Of a stretch of 28,162 nt of DNA, positions 14,034 through 22,985 are shown one piece after another. Location: contig CAYRFD010000009.1 of assembly GCA_964423475.1 (NCBI GenBank), positions 1 through 28,162 of the forward strand. Reading direction: 5' to 3'. The position numbers and the translations under genes were made by a program. This DNA is from JAUPVN01 sp964423475 (GTDB lineage: Bacteria > Patescibacteriota > Saccharimonadia > Saccharimonadales > CAIOMD01). The notes below the pieces were generated by a model. That model saw only the letters and a list, made by a program, of their open reading frames with translations. It was not told the DNA's origin and did not search any database. Position 1 is the stretch's first letter; every line of letters begins with the position of its first letter.

Positions 14034-15140
14034 CTAATGCTTTAAATATATGTCTAAGATTTTTTTACCAACAATATTTATGTCGTATTTTATAAATTCT
14101 TTTTGATTCCAATTGTATGCATTCTCTCTTGCTGTATTAGATTCTAAAAAAAACTTTAGTCTTTTTGCAAATTCTTTAGTATTCTTTGGGTCTATCAATT
14201 GTTTGGGGTATTCACCAAGCACACCCGTATAGCCTGCGTTATTCCCACCAAGTACTACGCGTGATCCAGCGGCCATAGCTTCTAGCAATACAATACCAAA
14301 ACTTTCACCCCCCGTGCTAGGGAATACAGCTATATCGGCAGATGCAAGCAATGGCACCTTATCTTCTTCGCTTACGAATCCTAAAAATTTTACATTATTT
14401 AAAGAATTATTTTTTACAAACTCTTGTAGTTTAGCTAAATGAGCACCTTTTCCACCTATGCTAACTTTATAATAAGATTTGTAAATTATGTTAAGTTCTA
14501 CTAAAGCCTTTAACAGTAATATTGCACCTTTTCTTTTTACCAGTCTTCCTAAAAATACTATATGCAATGTATTACCATAAATAGGCTTGTGTATTAATTT
14601 ATTAGCGGTTATAACACATGGTAAAACAGATGATCTTATTCTGTAGGTATCGTATGCAAAGTGTTGAGCTGCTTTTGACACACTTATATAATTATTAACT
14701 CTACTAATAGATTTTTTAGAAATAAAGGACAGCATTTTAGATGCATATGTAACAAAAATTGAAGCTGGCGCAATGTGAAAAGTAGCTACAACATTTGTAT
14801 TATTAGATACATTATTTATAACTTTACCGGCAAACACTGGGCTATATGGCATTTGAACATGCAAGACATCTAAATTTAAAATATCTAATGTGTTTTTTAT
14901 GCTAACTTTAGATGAATAATACGGTATACGCATAGTATTTTCGTTAAATGAAACCTTAATATTTTTAGCCAAAGAATATACATTGTTAATATCTTTACGA
15001 TTAGTTTGCCCAACAATGTAATACACACTGTGCCCATTTTGGTGTAACCATTGACCAATTGTTAATACATATTGTTGTACGCCGTCTGGTACATCTAAAG
15101 AATCATCTAAAAGTATACCTATTTTAATCTTATTAGGCAT
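14034..15140 (-). CDS. GT4-family glycosyltransferase
   Basis: A 368-residue retaining glycosyltransferase of the GT-B fold (family GT4). The N-terminal Rossmann domain starts IKIGILLDDSLDVPDGVQQY (5-24). The donor-binding C-terminal domain has FLGRLVKRKGAILLLKAL (196-213) and the EX7E motif GGESFGIVLLEAM, with E279 and E287. It is probably an envelope glycolipid or glycan enzyme; the sugar and acceptor cannot be told. Its start overlaps the preceding GT4 gene by 8 nt, so the two are co-translated and probably act in sequence on one acceptor. Confidence 0.9.
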   Translation of the reverse strand: MPNKIKIGILLDDSLDVPDGVQQYVLTIGQWLHQNGHSVYYIVGQTNRKDINNVYSLAKNIKVSFNENTMRIPYYSSKVSIKNTLDILNLDVLHVQMPYSPVFAGKVINNVSNNTNVVATFHIAPASIFVTYASKMLSFISKKSISRVNNYISVSKAAQHFAYDTYRIRSSVLPCVITANKLIHKPIYGNTLHIVFLGRLVKRKGAILLLKALVELNIIYKSYYKVSIGGKGAHLAKLQEFVKNNSLNNVKFLGFVSEEDKVPLLASADIAVFPSTGGESFGIVLLEAMAAGSRVVLGGNNAGYTGVLGEYPKQLIDPKNTKEFAKRLKFFLESNTARENAYNWNQKEFIKYDINIVGKKILDIYLKH

Positions 15141-16260
15141 AAATTCTTAAAGCACGTTTATAAACTTGTTCGTACATATTTGCGACATGCTCAAAATCGT
15201 ATTGTTTAATTGATTCATTAGCCCAATTTATCCATAGTCTTCTAATTTCTTTGTCGTAAAGCAATAACTCTAATCGCTGATAAAAATCTTCTGTAGCCGT
15301 AGGGGTTACCAAACTAAGCCTACCGCGCCCCGTTAGCACACTAGAATATCCAGAATTATTACCAGCTACAACCGGAGTACCTACAGCCATAGATTCTAAA
15401 AGAACAATACCAAAACTTTCTCCATAAGGGGCAGGGGAGCAAAACAAGTCTGCTTGCTTCATAAGCATGGGTTTATCATCCTCTGGCACAAAACCTGTAA
15501 ATGAAACATCTGGAATTTTATACTGTTTAACTAATCTTTCTAAATTTTTACGTTTTACACCATTACCGGCAATCACAAGCTTAACATCGTCATGATACTC
15601 ACGTAATTTTCTATAGGCTGTAATTAAATATTCAACGCCTTTTCTTTTTTCTAAACGACCAAGGTAAAGAATAGTCTTTTGTTTACTTTCGTCTTTATGT
15701 ACGCTGGTATTCTTAAAACGCTCATAGTCTATGCCGTTAGGCACCGTTATGATTTCTTCTTTTGTTAGTGTTCTTAGGTGCTCTGCGGCTGCGTCAGAAA
15801 CAGCGGTAAACATATGTATATAATTTAAAATAGATTTAGTGTAGGGTACAACGGTATTAATTATAGATTTAGATAAAATTGATTCAGGCAATTTAGCATG
15901 AAAAGTAGCAACATTAATAGCCTTAGAACGGGATAATATTTGCCTAGATAATACCGGAACCCAAGGTTCGTGAAAATGTAGTATATCAAAATTTTCAGAG
16001 TCTAAAATTGTTTGGATCTCGTCTCCATCTGCTTGGAAACCTATATCAACCATAGTATCAAAAGGAGTATTCATTTTTGCACTTCTACCTAATAATATAT
16101 AGTCTTTAGGAGGTTCCTCGGAATAATTTCTTGGTCTAGGGGTAATTATTTTAACTGTATGGCCTTTTAAAATAAGCTGTTTATGGAGATTTATGACTCC
16201 ATCAGATACCCCTCCCGCAAAAGAAAACATATTATACGGGCATATTATTCCTATTTTCAT
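15133..16260 (-). CDS. GT4-family glycosyltransferase (PimA-like)
   Basis: A 375-residue GT-B enzyme. The N-terminus MKIGIICPYNMFSFAGGVSD resembles PimA-type phosphatidylinositol mannosyltransferases. The middle has VPNGIDYERF (173-182), then LGRLEKRKGVEYLI and the EX7E motif YGESFGIVLLESM with E281 and E289. It could add mannose or another hexose to a membrane lipid, but the acceptor is unproven. It is the first gene of a two-gene unit with the GT4 below it. Its ATG lies 7 nt after an extended -10, so the mRNA is leaderless or nearly so. Confidence 0.92.
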   Translation of the reverse strand: MKIGIICPYNMFSFAGGVSDGVINLHKQLILKGHTVKIITPRPRNYSEEPPKDYILLGRSAKMNTPFDTMVDIGFQADGDEIQTILDSENFDILHFHEPWVPVLSRQILSRSKAINVATFHAKLPESILSKSIINTVVPYTKSILNYIHMFTAVSDAAAEHLRTLTKEEIITVPNGIDYERFKNTSVHKDESKQKTILYLGRLEKRKGVEYLITAYRKLREYHDDVKLVIAGNGVKRKNLERLVKQYKIPDVSFTGFVPEDDKPMLMKQADLFCSPAPYGESFGIVLLESMAVGTPVVAGNNSGYSSVLTGRGRLSLVTPTATEDFYQRLELLLYDKEIRRLWINWANESIKQYDFEHVANMYEQVYKRALRIYA

Positions 16261-16267
16261 AGTACTA

Positions 16268-16276
16268 ATTATACCA
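16268..16276 (-). promoter_or_regulatory. Extended -10 promoter for GT4 pair
   Basis: On the minus strand this reads TGGTATAAT, 7 nt before the ATG at 16260. No Shine-Dalgarno lies between, so the transcript is probably leaderless or has a one-base leader. Confidence 0.6.
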
Positions 16277-16285
16277 TTTAAATCG

Positions 16286-17218
16286 CTATAACGCTGCTAG
16301 CTTTTTGCGAAGTTTAATGGGTATAATAGCGCCGGCTTCTTTTTCATCACTAACAACCGTAGGAGCATGGTTGGGTAACTTAGCTTTATAAACAATAATA
16401 TTATTAAAGATATATTTTAGATTTTTTAAAACATTATCATTATTAAAATACTGATCGCCATCTACGACTACATGATTTAGATCAATATTTTTTAGTGGTT
16501 CATTTAATAAATTTACTGTTAATAAATCGTGTAAAACAAAAGAATACGTGCGTGGATCGTTACATTTCCATAGATACTGTTCAAAACGTACCCTTTTCTT
16601 AAGCTCATCTTTATTAGCGTCTTTCATCTTAGGATGCTTTTTAGCAGATAATTTATAAGACAAGTATATAATTGGCTTACTAAACAATATATATTTAGCA
16701 ATTAAAGATGTGGGGTAATATGAAAATATATATGAAGTATTTTTTAAGGTACGATATTGATTATTACTGAATGAAAAATCACTATAATGTGAGAATCCTA
16801 CAAGATCTATCAATATTATAATTTGTTTACTTAACTTAGGATGCATTTGGAGCATCTTAACTACAACTAAAAAACCATAGCTCATACCACAAATAACTAT
16901 CTTTTTGTTTTTATAACGTAACTTAATAAATGTTGCTAAATATTCTGCCATCATTTCTAAAGATGGTTTTTTATTTATAACATACAAACTATCCATTCCT
17001 CCAAATCCTGGCAAATCGGGTATAGTTACCGTACCAAAATGTGATAAGCTACTTGCTAAACTGTACATTCTTTCAATGCTAGAATGTACTCCGTAAATAA
17101 GTAAAATTTGGGTTTTCTTTTTACTTTGAGTTGGAACTTGCAAATACCTACCACGCAAACCATTAATATGTAGTTTATAGACATATTCTGTTGGTATAGA
17201 TACTATATTTTGGTTCAT
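16286..17218 (-). CDS. Alpha/beta hydrolase-fold protein
   Basis: A 310-residue alpha/beta hydrolase. The nucleophile elbow is GMSYG with S113; the catalytic histidine is probably H284 in LPNHAPTV; the acid is likely one of the Asp in VVVDGDQYF near residue 250. The oxyanion region reads IYGVHSS (41-47) where HG is more common. DLPGFGG (68-74) is typical of the fold. No signal peptide is seen, so it is cytosolic. It lies next to two GT4 enzymes, so a lipid or glycolipid substrate is possible, but this is only context. Confidence 0.85.
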   Translation of the reverse strand: MNQNIVSIPTEYVYKLHINGLRGRYLQVPTQSKKKTQILLIYGVHSSIERMYSLASSLSHFGTVTIPDLPGFGGMDSLYVINKKPSLEMMAEYLATFIKLRYKNKKIVICGMSYGFLVVVKMLQMHPKLSKQIIILIDLVGFSHYSDFSFSNNQYRTLKNTSYIFSYYPTSLIAKYILFSKPIIYLSYKLSAKKHPKMKDANKDELKKRVRFEQYLWKCNDPRTYSFVLHDLLTVNLLNEPLKNIDLNHVVVDGDQYFNNDNVLKNLKYIFNNIIVYKAKLPNHAPTVVSDEKEAGAIIPIKLRKKLAAL

Positions 17219-17273
17219 AAATATTAGTAATACAATATCATAAAAATACTATAAAACCATAAAGATTAAAATA

Positions 17274-17741
17274 CTACTGGGGTAAAGTTATATCTTTACA
17301 GTTACTACCACAGTTAGTTTTAAGCATGTTCATTTTTTCTAGGTATAATTCGTTCTGCTCTATAAGAAGTTTTTGCTTGTTATCAGAATCTTTATTATCG
17401 TATTTTAATGTATAAACTTGTTCTTTTAATTTAATATTTTCTGCTGTTAAAGTATCGATTTGTTTTTGCATATCTTGTTGTTTGTAATATAGATAACCAC
17501 TTACACCAACAGAAATAAGTAATAAAATAATCAATAATAGTATTGTAATAGTTGTTTTTTTAGAACGTTTTTTCTTGCTACTACTTACTGGTAATGAACT
17601 ACCCTTCAAATTATAATCTTCTTGTTTGATATTAGTACTTACGTTATCTGAGCTATTACTATCTAACGAAAAAGGCTCTTTTTCTGCCGAAGAATCTTCT
17701 CTATTTGGTGTTATTTTTTGTGGTGGTCTAATATCGTCCAT
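17274..17741 (-). CDS. Membrane-anchored coiled-coil protein, unknown function
   Basis: A 155-residue protein I do not recognise. Residues 1-55 are polar and disordered-looking. KKKRSKK (57-63) precedes a single hydrophobic span (about 64-85), placing the N-terminus inside. Beyond the membrane is a coiled coil (about 88-135) rich in Lys/Gln/Leu heptads, then CGSNC near the C-terminus. This topology recalls small envelope or division-associated proteins (FtsB/L-like in layout only). AGAGGAA precedes the ATG, and an upstream extended -10 supplies a promoter. Confidence 0.75.
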   Translation of the reverse strand: MDDIRPPQKITPNREDSSAEKEPFSLDSNSSDNVSTNIKQEDYNLKGSSLPVSSSKKKRSKKTTITILLLIILLLISVGVSGYLYYKQQDMQKQIDTLTAENIKLKEQVYTLKYDNKDSDNKQKLLIEQNELYLEKMNMLKTNCGSNCKDITLPQ

Positions 17742-17779
17742 AGTTCCTCTTTACTTAATTGTTATGCTTAACAAACATA

Positions 17780-17788
17780 ATTATAGCA
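17780..17788 (-). promoter_or_regulatory. Extended -10 promoter for coiled-coil protein
   Basis: On the minus strand this reads TGCTATAAT, about 38 nt before the ATG at 17741. The start site would be near 17773, giving a leader of about 30 nt with an AGAGGAA ribosome-binding site. It lies between this gene and the end of the atp operon, so it separates the two units. Confidence 0.6.
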
Positions 17789-17825
17789 AATACAGCCAAT
17801 ATCACACAATTAATACTAAATTATT

Positions 17826-18236
17826 TTAGTTTTTGGGGCGCCTTCGAATGCGAGCAACCTCAAGCCTTACCAGTTGTCTATCTATCAATGTCTGGGCTTC
17901 ATCTAGTTCGCGTTGATCTTTAGCTTTAACCTTCATAGAATTAGCTTGTTTAATTGCATCTTGTATTTCTGACTCTATAAGTGAATCTACGTGGTCTAGT
18001 TCATCTACTAGTATTCTTACGACATCATCAGAAACCTCAAACATACCACCATAAGAAGCAAAAATTTCTTCTTGATTTTTTGAATCTACAATTATTACTG
18101 GCCCAGGAGAAGTAACGGCGGTTATAGGCTCATGGCCAGGCAATACAACCATATGGCCAATTGGCGTTTTTACTCTAACTTCTAAAGCGTTATCATCAAA
18201 CTGTAAGCCATTTAAAGATACTAACGTTACGTGCAT
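17826..18236 (-). CDS. atpC: ATP synthase epsilon subunit
   Basis: The epsilon subunit of F1 is part of the central stalk and inhibits ATP hydrolysis. The protein is 136 residues, normal. The N-terminal beta-sandwich shows VKTPIGHMVVLPGHEPITAV (23-42); the C-terminal helical hairpin is present from about 88 on. It overlaps atpD by 1 nt (TAATG), so translation is coupled. It is the last gene of the operon; no convincing terminator is visible downstream. Confidence 0.95.
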   Translation of the reverse strand: MHVTLVSLNGLQFDDNALEVRVKTPIGHMVVLPGHEPITAVTSPGPVIIVDSKNQEEIFASYGGMFEVSDDVVRILVDELDHVDSLIESEIQDAIKQANSMKVKAKDQRELDEAQTLIDRQLVRLEVARIRRRPKN

Positions 18237-19618
18237 TATTTTACGTCCTTAATGCTCCCTTTAAGGTAAAAGGCACTTTCTGCTTTATCGTCGTGTTTTC
18301 CTGCCAAAATTTCTTTAAATCCTTTAATTGTTTCTTCTAACGTAACGTAGGCTCCTGGTTTATTTAAGAATACCTCTGCTACATGGAACGGTTGAGTTAA
18401 GAATCGTTGGATTCGGCGTGCTCTAGCAACTGTTTGCTTGTCTTCTTCTGATAATTCTTCCATTCCTAAAATTGCAATAATATCTAACAGGTCTTTATAG
18501 CGCTGTAAAATTCGTTGTACTTCTCTAGCAGTAGAATAGTGTTCTTCTCCAACTATTGCGGGGTCTAAAATAGTAGAACTACTATCTAGAGGGTCTACCG
18601 CAGGGTACAGCCCAAGCTCAGTAAGCGCACGGCTTAAAACTATTGTGCTATCTAAATGGCTAAATGTAGTTGCAGGGGCAGGGTCGGTAAGGTCATCCGC
18701 AGGAACGTATACAGCCTGCACAGACGTAATTGAGCCTTTTTTAGTACTAGTTATACGTTCTTGCAACGCGCCCATTTCCTGTTGCAGGTTTGGCTGATAA
18801 CCAACCGCACTTGGTAATCTTCCTAATAAAGCAGATACCTCGGCACCAGCCTGGGTAAATCTAAATATATTATCTATAAAGAACAAAACGTCTTTACCTT
18901 GGTCTCTAAAACCTTCGGCAATTGTTAAACCTGTTAATGCAACACGTAACCTGGCACCGGGTGGTTCATTCATTTGGCCAAAAACTAGGCTGGTTTTATC
19001 TAAAACACCACTGTCAGCCATTTCATGATACAAATCGTTACCCTCACGAGTACGTTCACCAACGCCGGCAAAAACAGAGTTTCCGCTATGGTATTTGGCA
19101 ATATTGTTAATAAGCTCTGTTATAAGAACAGTTTTACCTACACCGGCACCACCAAATAGTCCAACTTTTCCACCTTTTGTCATTGGGCAAATAAGGTCAA
19201 TAACTTTAATACCGGTTTCTAAAATTTCTACTTTACCGCTTTGTTCTGCAAGGGTAGGGGGCTCTCTATGAATACTGGCTGTAACTTTAGTTTTTGGCTG
19301 TGGTTTTTTATCTATGGCATCGCCAACAACATTAAACATTCTACCAAGTGTTTCGTCTCCTACGGGTATTGTAATTGGGGCACCAGTACCTATAACTACG
19401 TCACCTCTTTTTACACCATCTGTACTATTTAAAGCTACTGCTCTAACACTAGTTTCACTTAAATGCTGTGCAACCTCTAAATAAATATCCCCGGTTTTGT
19501 GTTTTATTATTAGCGCATCATAAAGAGCGGGTAAATCCTCTTTTTTAAAAGCTATATCTAAAACCACTCCCACTACTTGTAGTACCTTACCGGTAGCTTG
19601 TTTAGTTTGTTCTGCCAT
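18236..19618 (-). CDS. atpD: ATP synthase beta subunit
   Basis: The catalytic subunit of F1, 460 residues, the expected size. It has the P-loop GLFGGAGVGKTVLI (about 153-166), the catalytic glutamate segment GERTREGNDLY, the Walker B region DVLFFIDNIFRF and the DELSEED-like MEELSEED. A GGAG lies before the ATG. It follows atpG by 39 nt and overlaps atpC. Confidence 0.98.
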   Translation of the reverse strand: MAEQTKQATGKVLQVVGVVLDIAFKKEDLPALYDALIIKHKTGDIYLEVAQHLSETSVRAVALNSTDGVKRGDVVIGTGAPITIPVGDETLGRMFNVVGDAIDKKPQPKTKVTASIHREPPTLAEQSGKVEILETGIKVIDLICPMTKGGKVGLFGGAGVGKTVLITELINNIAKYHSGNSVFAGVGERTREGNDLYHEMADSGVLDKTSLVFGQMNEPPGARLRVALTGLTIAEGFRDQGKDVLFFIDNIFRFTQAGAEVSALLGRLPSAVGYQPNLQQEMGALQERITSTKKGSITSVQAVYVPADDLTDPAPATTFSHLDSTIVLSRALTELGLYPAVDPLDSSSTILDPAIVGEEHYSTAREVQRILQRYKDLLDIIAILGMEELSEEDKQTVARARRIQRFLTQPFHVAEVFLNKPGAYVTLEETIKGFKEILAGKHDDKAESAFYLKGSIKDVK

Positions 19619-19657
19619 ATTTACTCCATTTACTTATTACAATATTATTATCAATAA

Positions 19658-20505
19658 TCATGACATCGCCTCTGCACCGGCACTAATTTCTGCAAGTTCT
19701 TGCGTTATTTTTGACTGCCGAGCATTATTATACACTAAAGTTAAATCTTCTATTAGCTCAGATGCGTTATCAGTTGCACTTTTCATAGCTAGCATGCGCG
19801 ACGCTTGCTCACTAGCGCGTGATTCTAGCAAATATTGCACAACCTGTGCCTCTAAAAGACGCTTTACGGTGCTATCAAAAACAACTTCTGCACTTGGCTC
19901 AAAAATTCGGCCAGACGGAACATTCTTGTCTCTTATTACAGGTATTATTTGCTCTACCACCACATCTTGTTTAACGGTAGATATAAATTTAGTGTAAATA
20001 ACATACACATGAGCAACGCGGCCATCGTTAAATTGTTGTAAAACAGTTTTTAATAATGGTTGAGCAATGTCTTGGTCTAGATCTTCTNNNNNNNNNNATA
20101 TGCCCCCAAGCTTTCAACACCTTTAAGTCTTGCAACAAAACGAGAAGCGTTTTTACCAATAGAAATAACTGAATTATTTTCTGCATTAGATTTTAAATGC
20201 AAAGTAAAGGCCTTGAGTACGTTGGCATTATAAGCACCGGCTAAGCCTTTGTCACTTGCAATTACAATAGATAACGCTACTTTAGCGCCCTTTGGTTCTA
20301 TAAACAATGGGTTACGCAATGCTTCTGAGTTACCGGCAAGGGTGGCAAGTACGGCTTTTGCATTATCTACATATGCTTTAGGGCCAAGAGCACCTTGTTG
20401 AGCTTTTCTTAGTTTGCTAGCAGCAACAAGTTGCATAGCTTTAGTAATCTGTTTTGTATTAGAAACAGATTTTATTCTTTGTTTTACTGCTTGCTGAGAG
20501 GCCAT
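19658..20505 (-). CDS. atpG: ATP synthase gamma subunit, split by assembly gap
   Basis: The rotating central shaft of F1. The N-terminal part (20505-20098, 136 codons) opens MASQQAVKQRIKSVSNTKQI, the gamma signature. The C-terminal part (20087-19658) continues with EDLDQDIAQPLLK and VAHVYVIYTKF and ends with the conserved helical segment carrying NNARQSKITQELAEISAGAE. Ten N separate them. The two halves are in frame only if the true gap is 3n+2 bases, so the ten-base filler is not the real length. This is an assembly artefact and not a frameshift or pseudogene. The start is 2 nt after atpA. Confidence 0.93.
20088..20097. other. Assembly gap (10 N) inside atpG
   Basis: Ten undetermined bases. 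The flanking halves of atpG need a gap of 3n+2 bases to stay in frame, so the length shown is a placeholder. Only a few residues of the middle of gamma seem to be missing. Confidence 0.98.
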
Positions 20506-20507
20506 AG

Positions 20508-22061
20508 TTAGGCTTTCTTACTCCGTACTTTATCGCTACCAAAACTTTTAGCAACAATAGTGGCTTCATCTACGATCTGCTTACTAGCCTTATCTTCTGG
20601 CTTTATACCCTTATTAAGTGATTCTACTAAAGCTTTGTGTGATTTTTTAACAGACGCAAGTAATCTTTCGCTTGCCGTGGCTACTTCAGAAGTAGACAAA
20701 TGATCAAATACACCACTAGTAGCAGCCGTTAATAGTATAACTTGCTCTGCAACGCTATAAGGTTGGTATTGTTTTTGCTTTAAAATCTCTGTAAGTAATC
20801 TACCACGAGCAATACGTTGTTTTGTATCTTCGTCTAAATCGCTTGCAAACTGTGAAAAACTAGCAAGCTCTCTAAATTGCGCCAATTCTAAACGTAAAGT
20901 ACCTGCAACACTTTTTGTAGCTTTAGTTTGGGCAGCTCCACCAACACGGCTAACGCTAAGACCCACAGATATAGCAGGGCGAATACCCTGATAAAACAAA
21001 TTTGTCTCTAAATAAATCTGACCATCTGTAATAGAAATAACGTTAGTAGGAATATATGCGCTAACGTCACCCGCTTGCGTTTCTATTATTGGCAGTGCAG
21101 TTAAGCTACCTGCCCCTAAATCGTCTGATAATTTAGCTGCTCTTTCAAGCAATCTAGAATGAAGATAAAATACATCGCCTGGGTAGGCTTCACGCCCTGG
21201 TGGCCTACGAAGAAGTAATGACATTTGGCGATAAGCCACTGCATGCTTAGATAAATCATCATAAATAATAAGTGCATGCTGTTTATTGTCTCTAAAATAT
21301 TCTGCCATAGCAGTACCGGCATAGGGAGCTAAGTACAGCATACTTGCTGGGTCAGAAGGGCTTGTTGCAACCACAATTGTTTGCTCCATAACACCTTCTT
21401 CTTTAAGTCTTTCAACTAAAGCAGCAACTTTGGCGCTTTTTTGGCCAATAGCAACATATACGTTAATTACGCCTGTATTTTGACGTTTTTGGTTAATCAT
21501 TGTATCTATTGCAATAGCTGTTTTACCAGTTTGTCTATCTCCAATAATTAGTTCTCTTTGGCCTCGGCCAATTGGAACCATAGTATCTATGGCAATAACA
21601 CCAGTAGCAAGTGGCTCATGTACACCTTTACGGTCCATAACACCAGGAGCTTTTCGTTCAATTAATCCTCGTTGCTTGGTTTTGATAGGCCCTAAACCAT
21701 CCAACGGCCTCCCTAAAGGATCAACAACTCTACCAATAAGCTCTGGTCCTACTGGTACGTCTAACGTAGAACCGGTTAGAGTAACACGTGCACCAGCTCT
21801 TACGCCAGCGTCACTATCTAATAAAACAACTCCAACTTCGTCTTCGTTCAAGTTTAAGGCAAATGCTTGAGCTGGGCCAGTGCTAGTAGCAATTTCTACT
21901 ACATCACTCAAACCACAATTATCTAACCCGTATACCCAAACAATTCCATCACTTATACGAGTAACAACACCGGATTGCTCATAAGAAGCTCTATCTTCTT
22001 CTAGTGCAGTTACCGCGGCCCGTAGTTCTTGACTTAAAGTTTTTACATTAATAGTACTCAT
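20508..22061 (-). CDS. atpA: ATP synthase alpha subunit
   Basis: The non-catalytic nucleotide-binding subunit of F1, 517 residues, normal. The N-terminal barrel has GVVTRISDGIVWVYGL; the P-loop is GDRQTGKTAIAID (about 173-185); the signature PAISVGLSVSRVGGAAQ is present. The ATG shares an A with the atpH stop (TAATG), with AAGGAG upstream, so translation is coupled to delta. Confidence 0.98.
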   Translation of the reverse strand: MSTINVKTLSQELRAAVTALEEDRASYEQSGVVTRISDGIVWVYGLDNCGLSDVVEIATSTGPAQAFALNLNEDEVGVVLLDSDAGVRAGARVTLTGSTLDVPVGPELIGRVVDPLGRPLDGLGPIKTKQRGLIERKAPGVMDRKGVHEPLATGVIAIDTMVPIGRGQRELIIGDRQTGKTAIAIDTMINQKRQNTGVINVYVAIGQKSAKVAALVERLKEEGVMEQTIVVATSPSDPASMLYLAPYAGTAMAEYFRDNKQHALIIYDDLSKHAVAYRQMSLLLRRPPGREAYPGDVFYLHSRLLERAAKLSDDLGAGSLTALPIIETQAGDVSAYIPTNVISITDGQIYLETNLFYQGIRPAISVGLSVSRVGGAAQTKATKSVAGTLRLELAQFRELASFSQFASDLDEDTKQRIARGRLLTEILKQKQYQPYSVAEQVILLTAATSGVFDHLSTSEVATASERLLASVKKSHKALVESLNKGIKPEDKASKQIVDEATIVAKSFGSDKVRSKKA

Positions 22062-22450
22062 TATATTGCTCCTTTTAACAGTCTATCAAGTTTGTGCTTA
22101 ACGCTTGCGTCTAGGGTACCCGTAGGGGTATCTATGATAACACCGCCCACAACAGAAGGGTCTATTATTTCTGTATGTTCTATAGTAAATTCTTTTCCAA
22201 ATTGTAATTTTAAAAAACTATCTATGGTATTTAGCGCAGATTGTGATAATTTTCGTGCAGAGGTTATGCGCACAAACAAATATTTATGCTGAAGCAATTT
22301 TTTAGCTATGTCGTTAACTAAATAGTGCATTTGTCTTGTAGATTTAGTATCTATCAGCCATGCTGCCATCTGATCAATAAGCTCAGTACGATCGCTATTA
22401 CTAACTAGCTTTTCAGCAGCATAACTTGCGGTATTAGTTCTTGTTATCAC
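22061..22450 (-). CDS. atpH: ATP synthase delta subunit, short form
   Basis: Delta links the F1 head to the peripheral b stalk. I place the start at GTG 22450, which has a textbook GGAGG 6 nt upstream (22457-22461), rather than an ATG at 22489 deeper inside atpF. This gives 129 residues, starting MITRTNTASYAAEKLV. Typical delta is about 175-185 residues, so the N-terminal helical domain is clearly shortened. The C-terminal domain signature DPSVVGGVIIDTPTGTLDAS is intact. It overlaps atpF by 17 nt and atpA by 1 nt. Position in the operon secures the call. Confidence 0.88.
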   Translation of the reverse strand: MITRTNTASYAAEKLVSNSDRTELIDQMAAWLIDTKSTRQMHYLVNDIAKKLLQHKYLFVRITSARKLSQSALNTIDSFLKLQFGKEFTIEHTEIIDPSVVGGVIIDTPTGTLDASVKHKLDRLLKGAI

Positions 22451-22976
22451 TACTTGCCTCCAAGGCGTTAGTAATAAGTTTATCATCATCTGCGCTGTCT
22501 ATTTTTTTGCCTAAAACAGCAACAGAAACATCTCTAACTAATTTTGCAGCTTCTTCTTTTAATTGCTGTCTTACTTTAGTAACATCTGAATTTAGTTTAC
22601 TTTCTGCTTCTGCAACAATTGCATCTGCTCTACGCGAAGCTTTAGCCTCGGCATCTTTAACAATCTCAGAAGATTCAGACTTAGCTCCAGATACTATTAA
22701 TTCTGCATCTTTGCGAGCTTTGTCTAACATTTTGTCTATAGTTTGCTGAGCTTTTGCAAGTTCATCTTTTGTTTCTTGGGCAGCATCTAAACCAGAATTT
22801 ATCTCTTTTTGGCGTTCATCAATAATAGCTAATATTTTATTAACAACAAACTTTTTAAGAAACAAAACGATTAGTAAAAAGGTGATTGCCTGAAACAAAA
22901 TCATTTGCCAATTTAAACCCAAAGCCGCAAGGCCTTGTGCTTCTGGCTGCTCAGATGCAAATAATAACATCGTCAC
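22434..22976 (-). CDS. atpF: ATP synthase b subunit
   Basis: The peripheral stalk subunit, 180 residues. It has one N-terminal membrane span (about 25-43, MILFQAITFLLIVLFLKKF), then IIDERQKEI and a long charged, Ala-rich helix of the dimeric stalk, ending near KIDSADDDK. It follows atpE by 9 nt and overlaps atpH. The length and layout are typical of Fo b. Confidence 0.95.
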   Translation of the reverse strand: MTMLLFASEQPEAQGLAALGLNWQMILFQAITFLLIVLFLKKFVVNKILAIIDERQKEINSGLDAAQETKDELAKAQQTIDKMLDKARKDAELIVSGAKSESSEIVKDAEAKASRRADAIVAEAESKLNSDVTKVRQQLKEEAAKLVRDVSVAVLGKKIDSADDDKLITNALEASSDNKN

Positions 22977-22985
22977 TACTAAACC

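Noticed and set aside
17800..17830. Hairpin ACTAAA/TTTAGT at the end of atpC as a terminator
   Set aside because: The 6-bp AT-only stem overlaps the stop codon and has no T run after it on the minus strand.
19658..20505. atpG as a frameshifted pseudogene
   Set aside because: The break coincides exactly with the N run; both sides are conserved and full.
22451..22489. ATG 22489 as the atpH start
   Set aside because: It would overlap atpF by 56 nt; the extra residues do not look like delta, and GTG 22450 has a strong GGAGG at ideal distance.
22441..22749. 102-codon plus-strand ORF opposite atpF
   Set aside because: It is antisense to a conserved gene and Ser/Ala-rich in a way expected from the reverse of the atpF helix.
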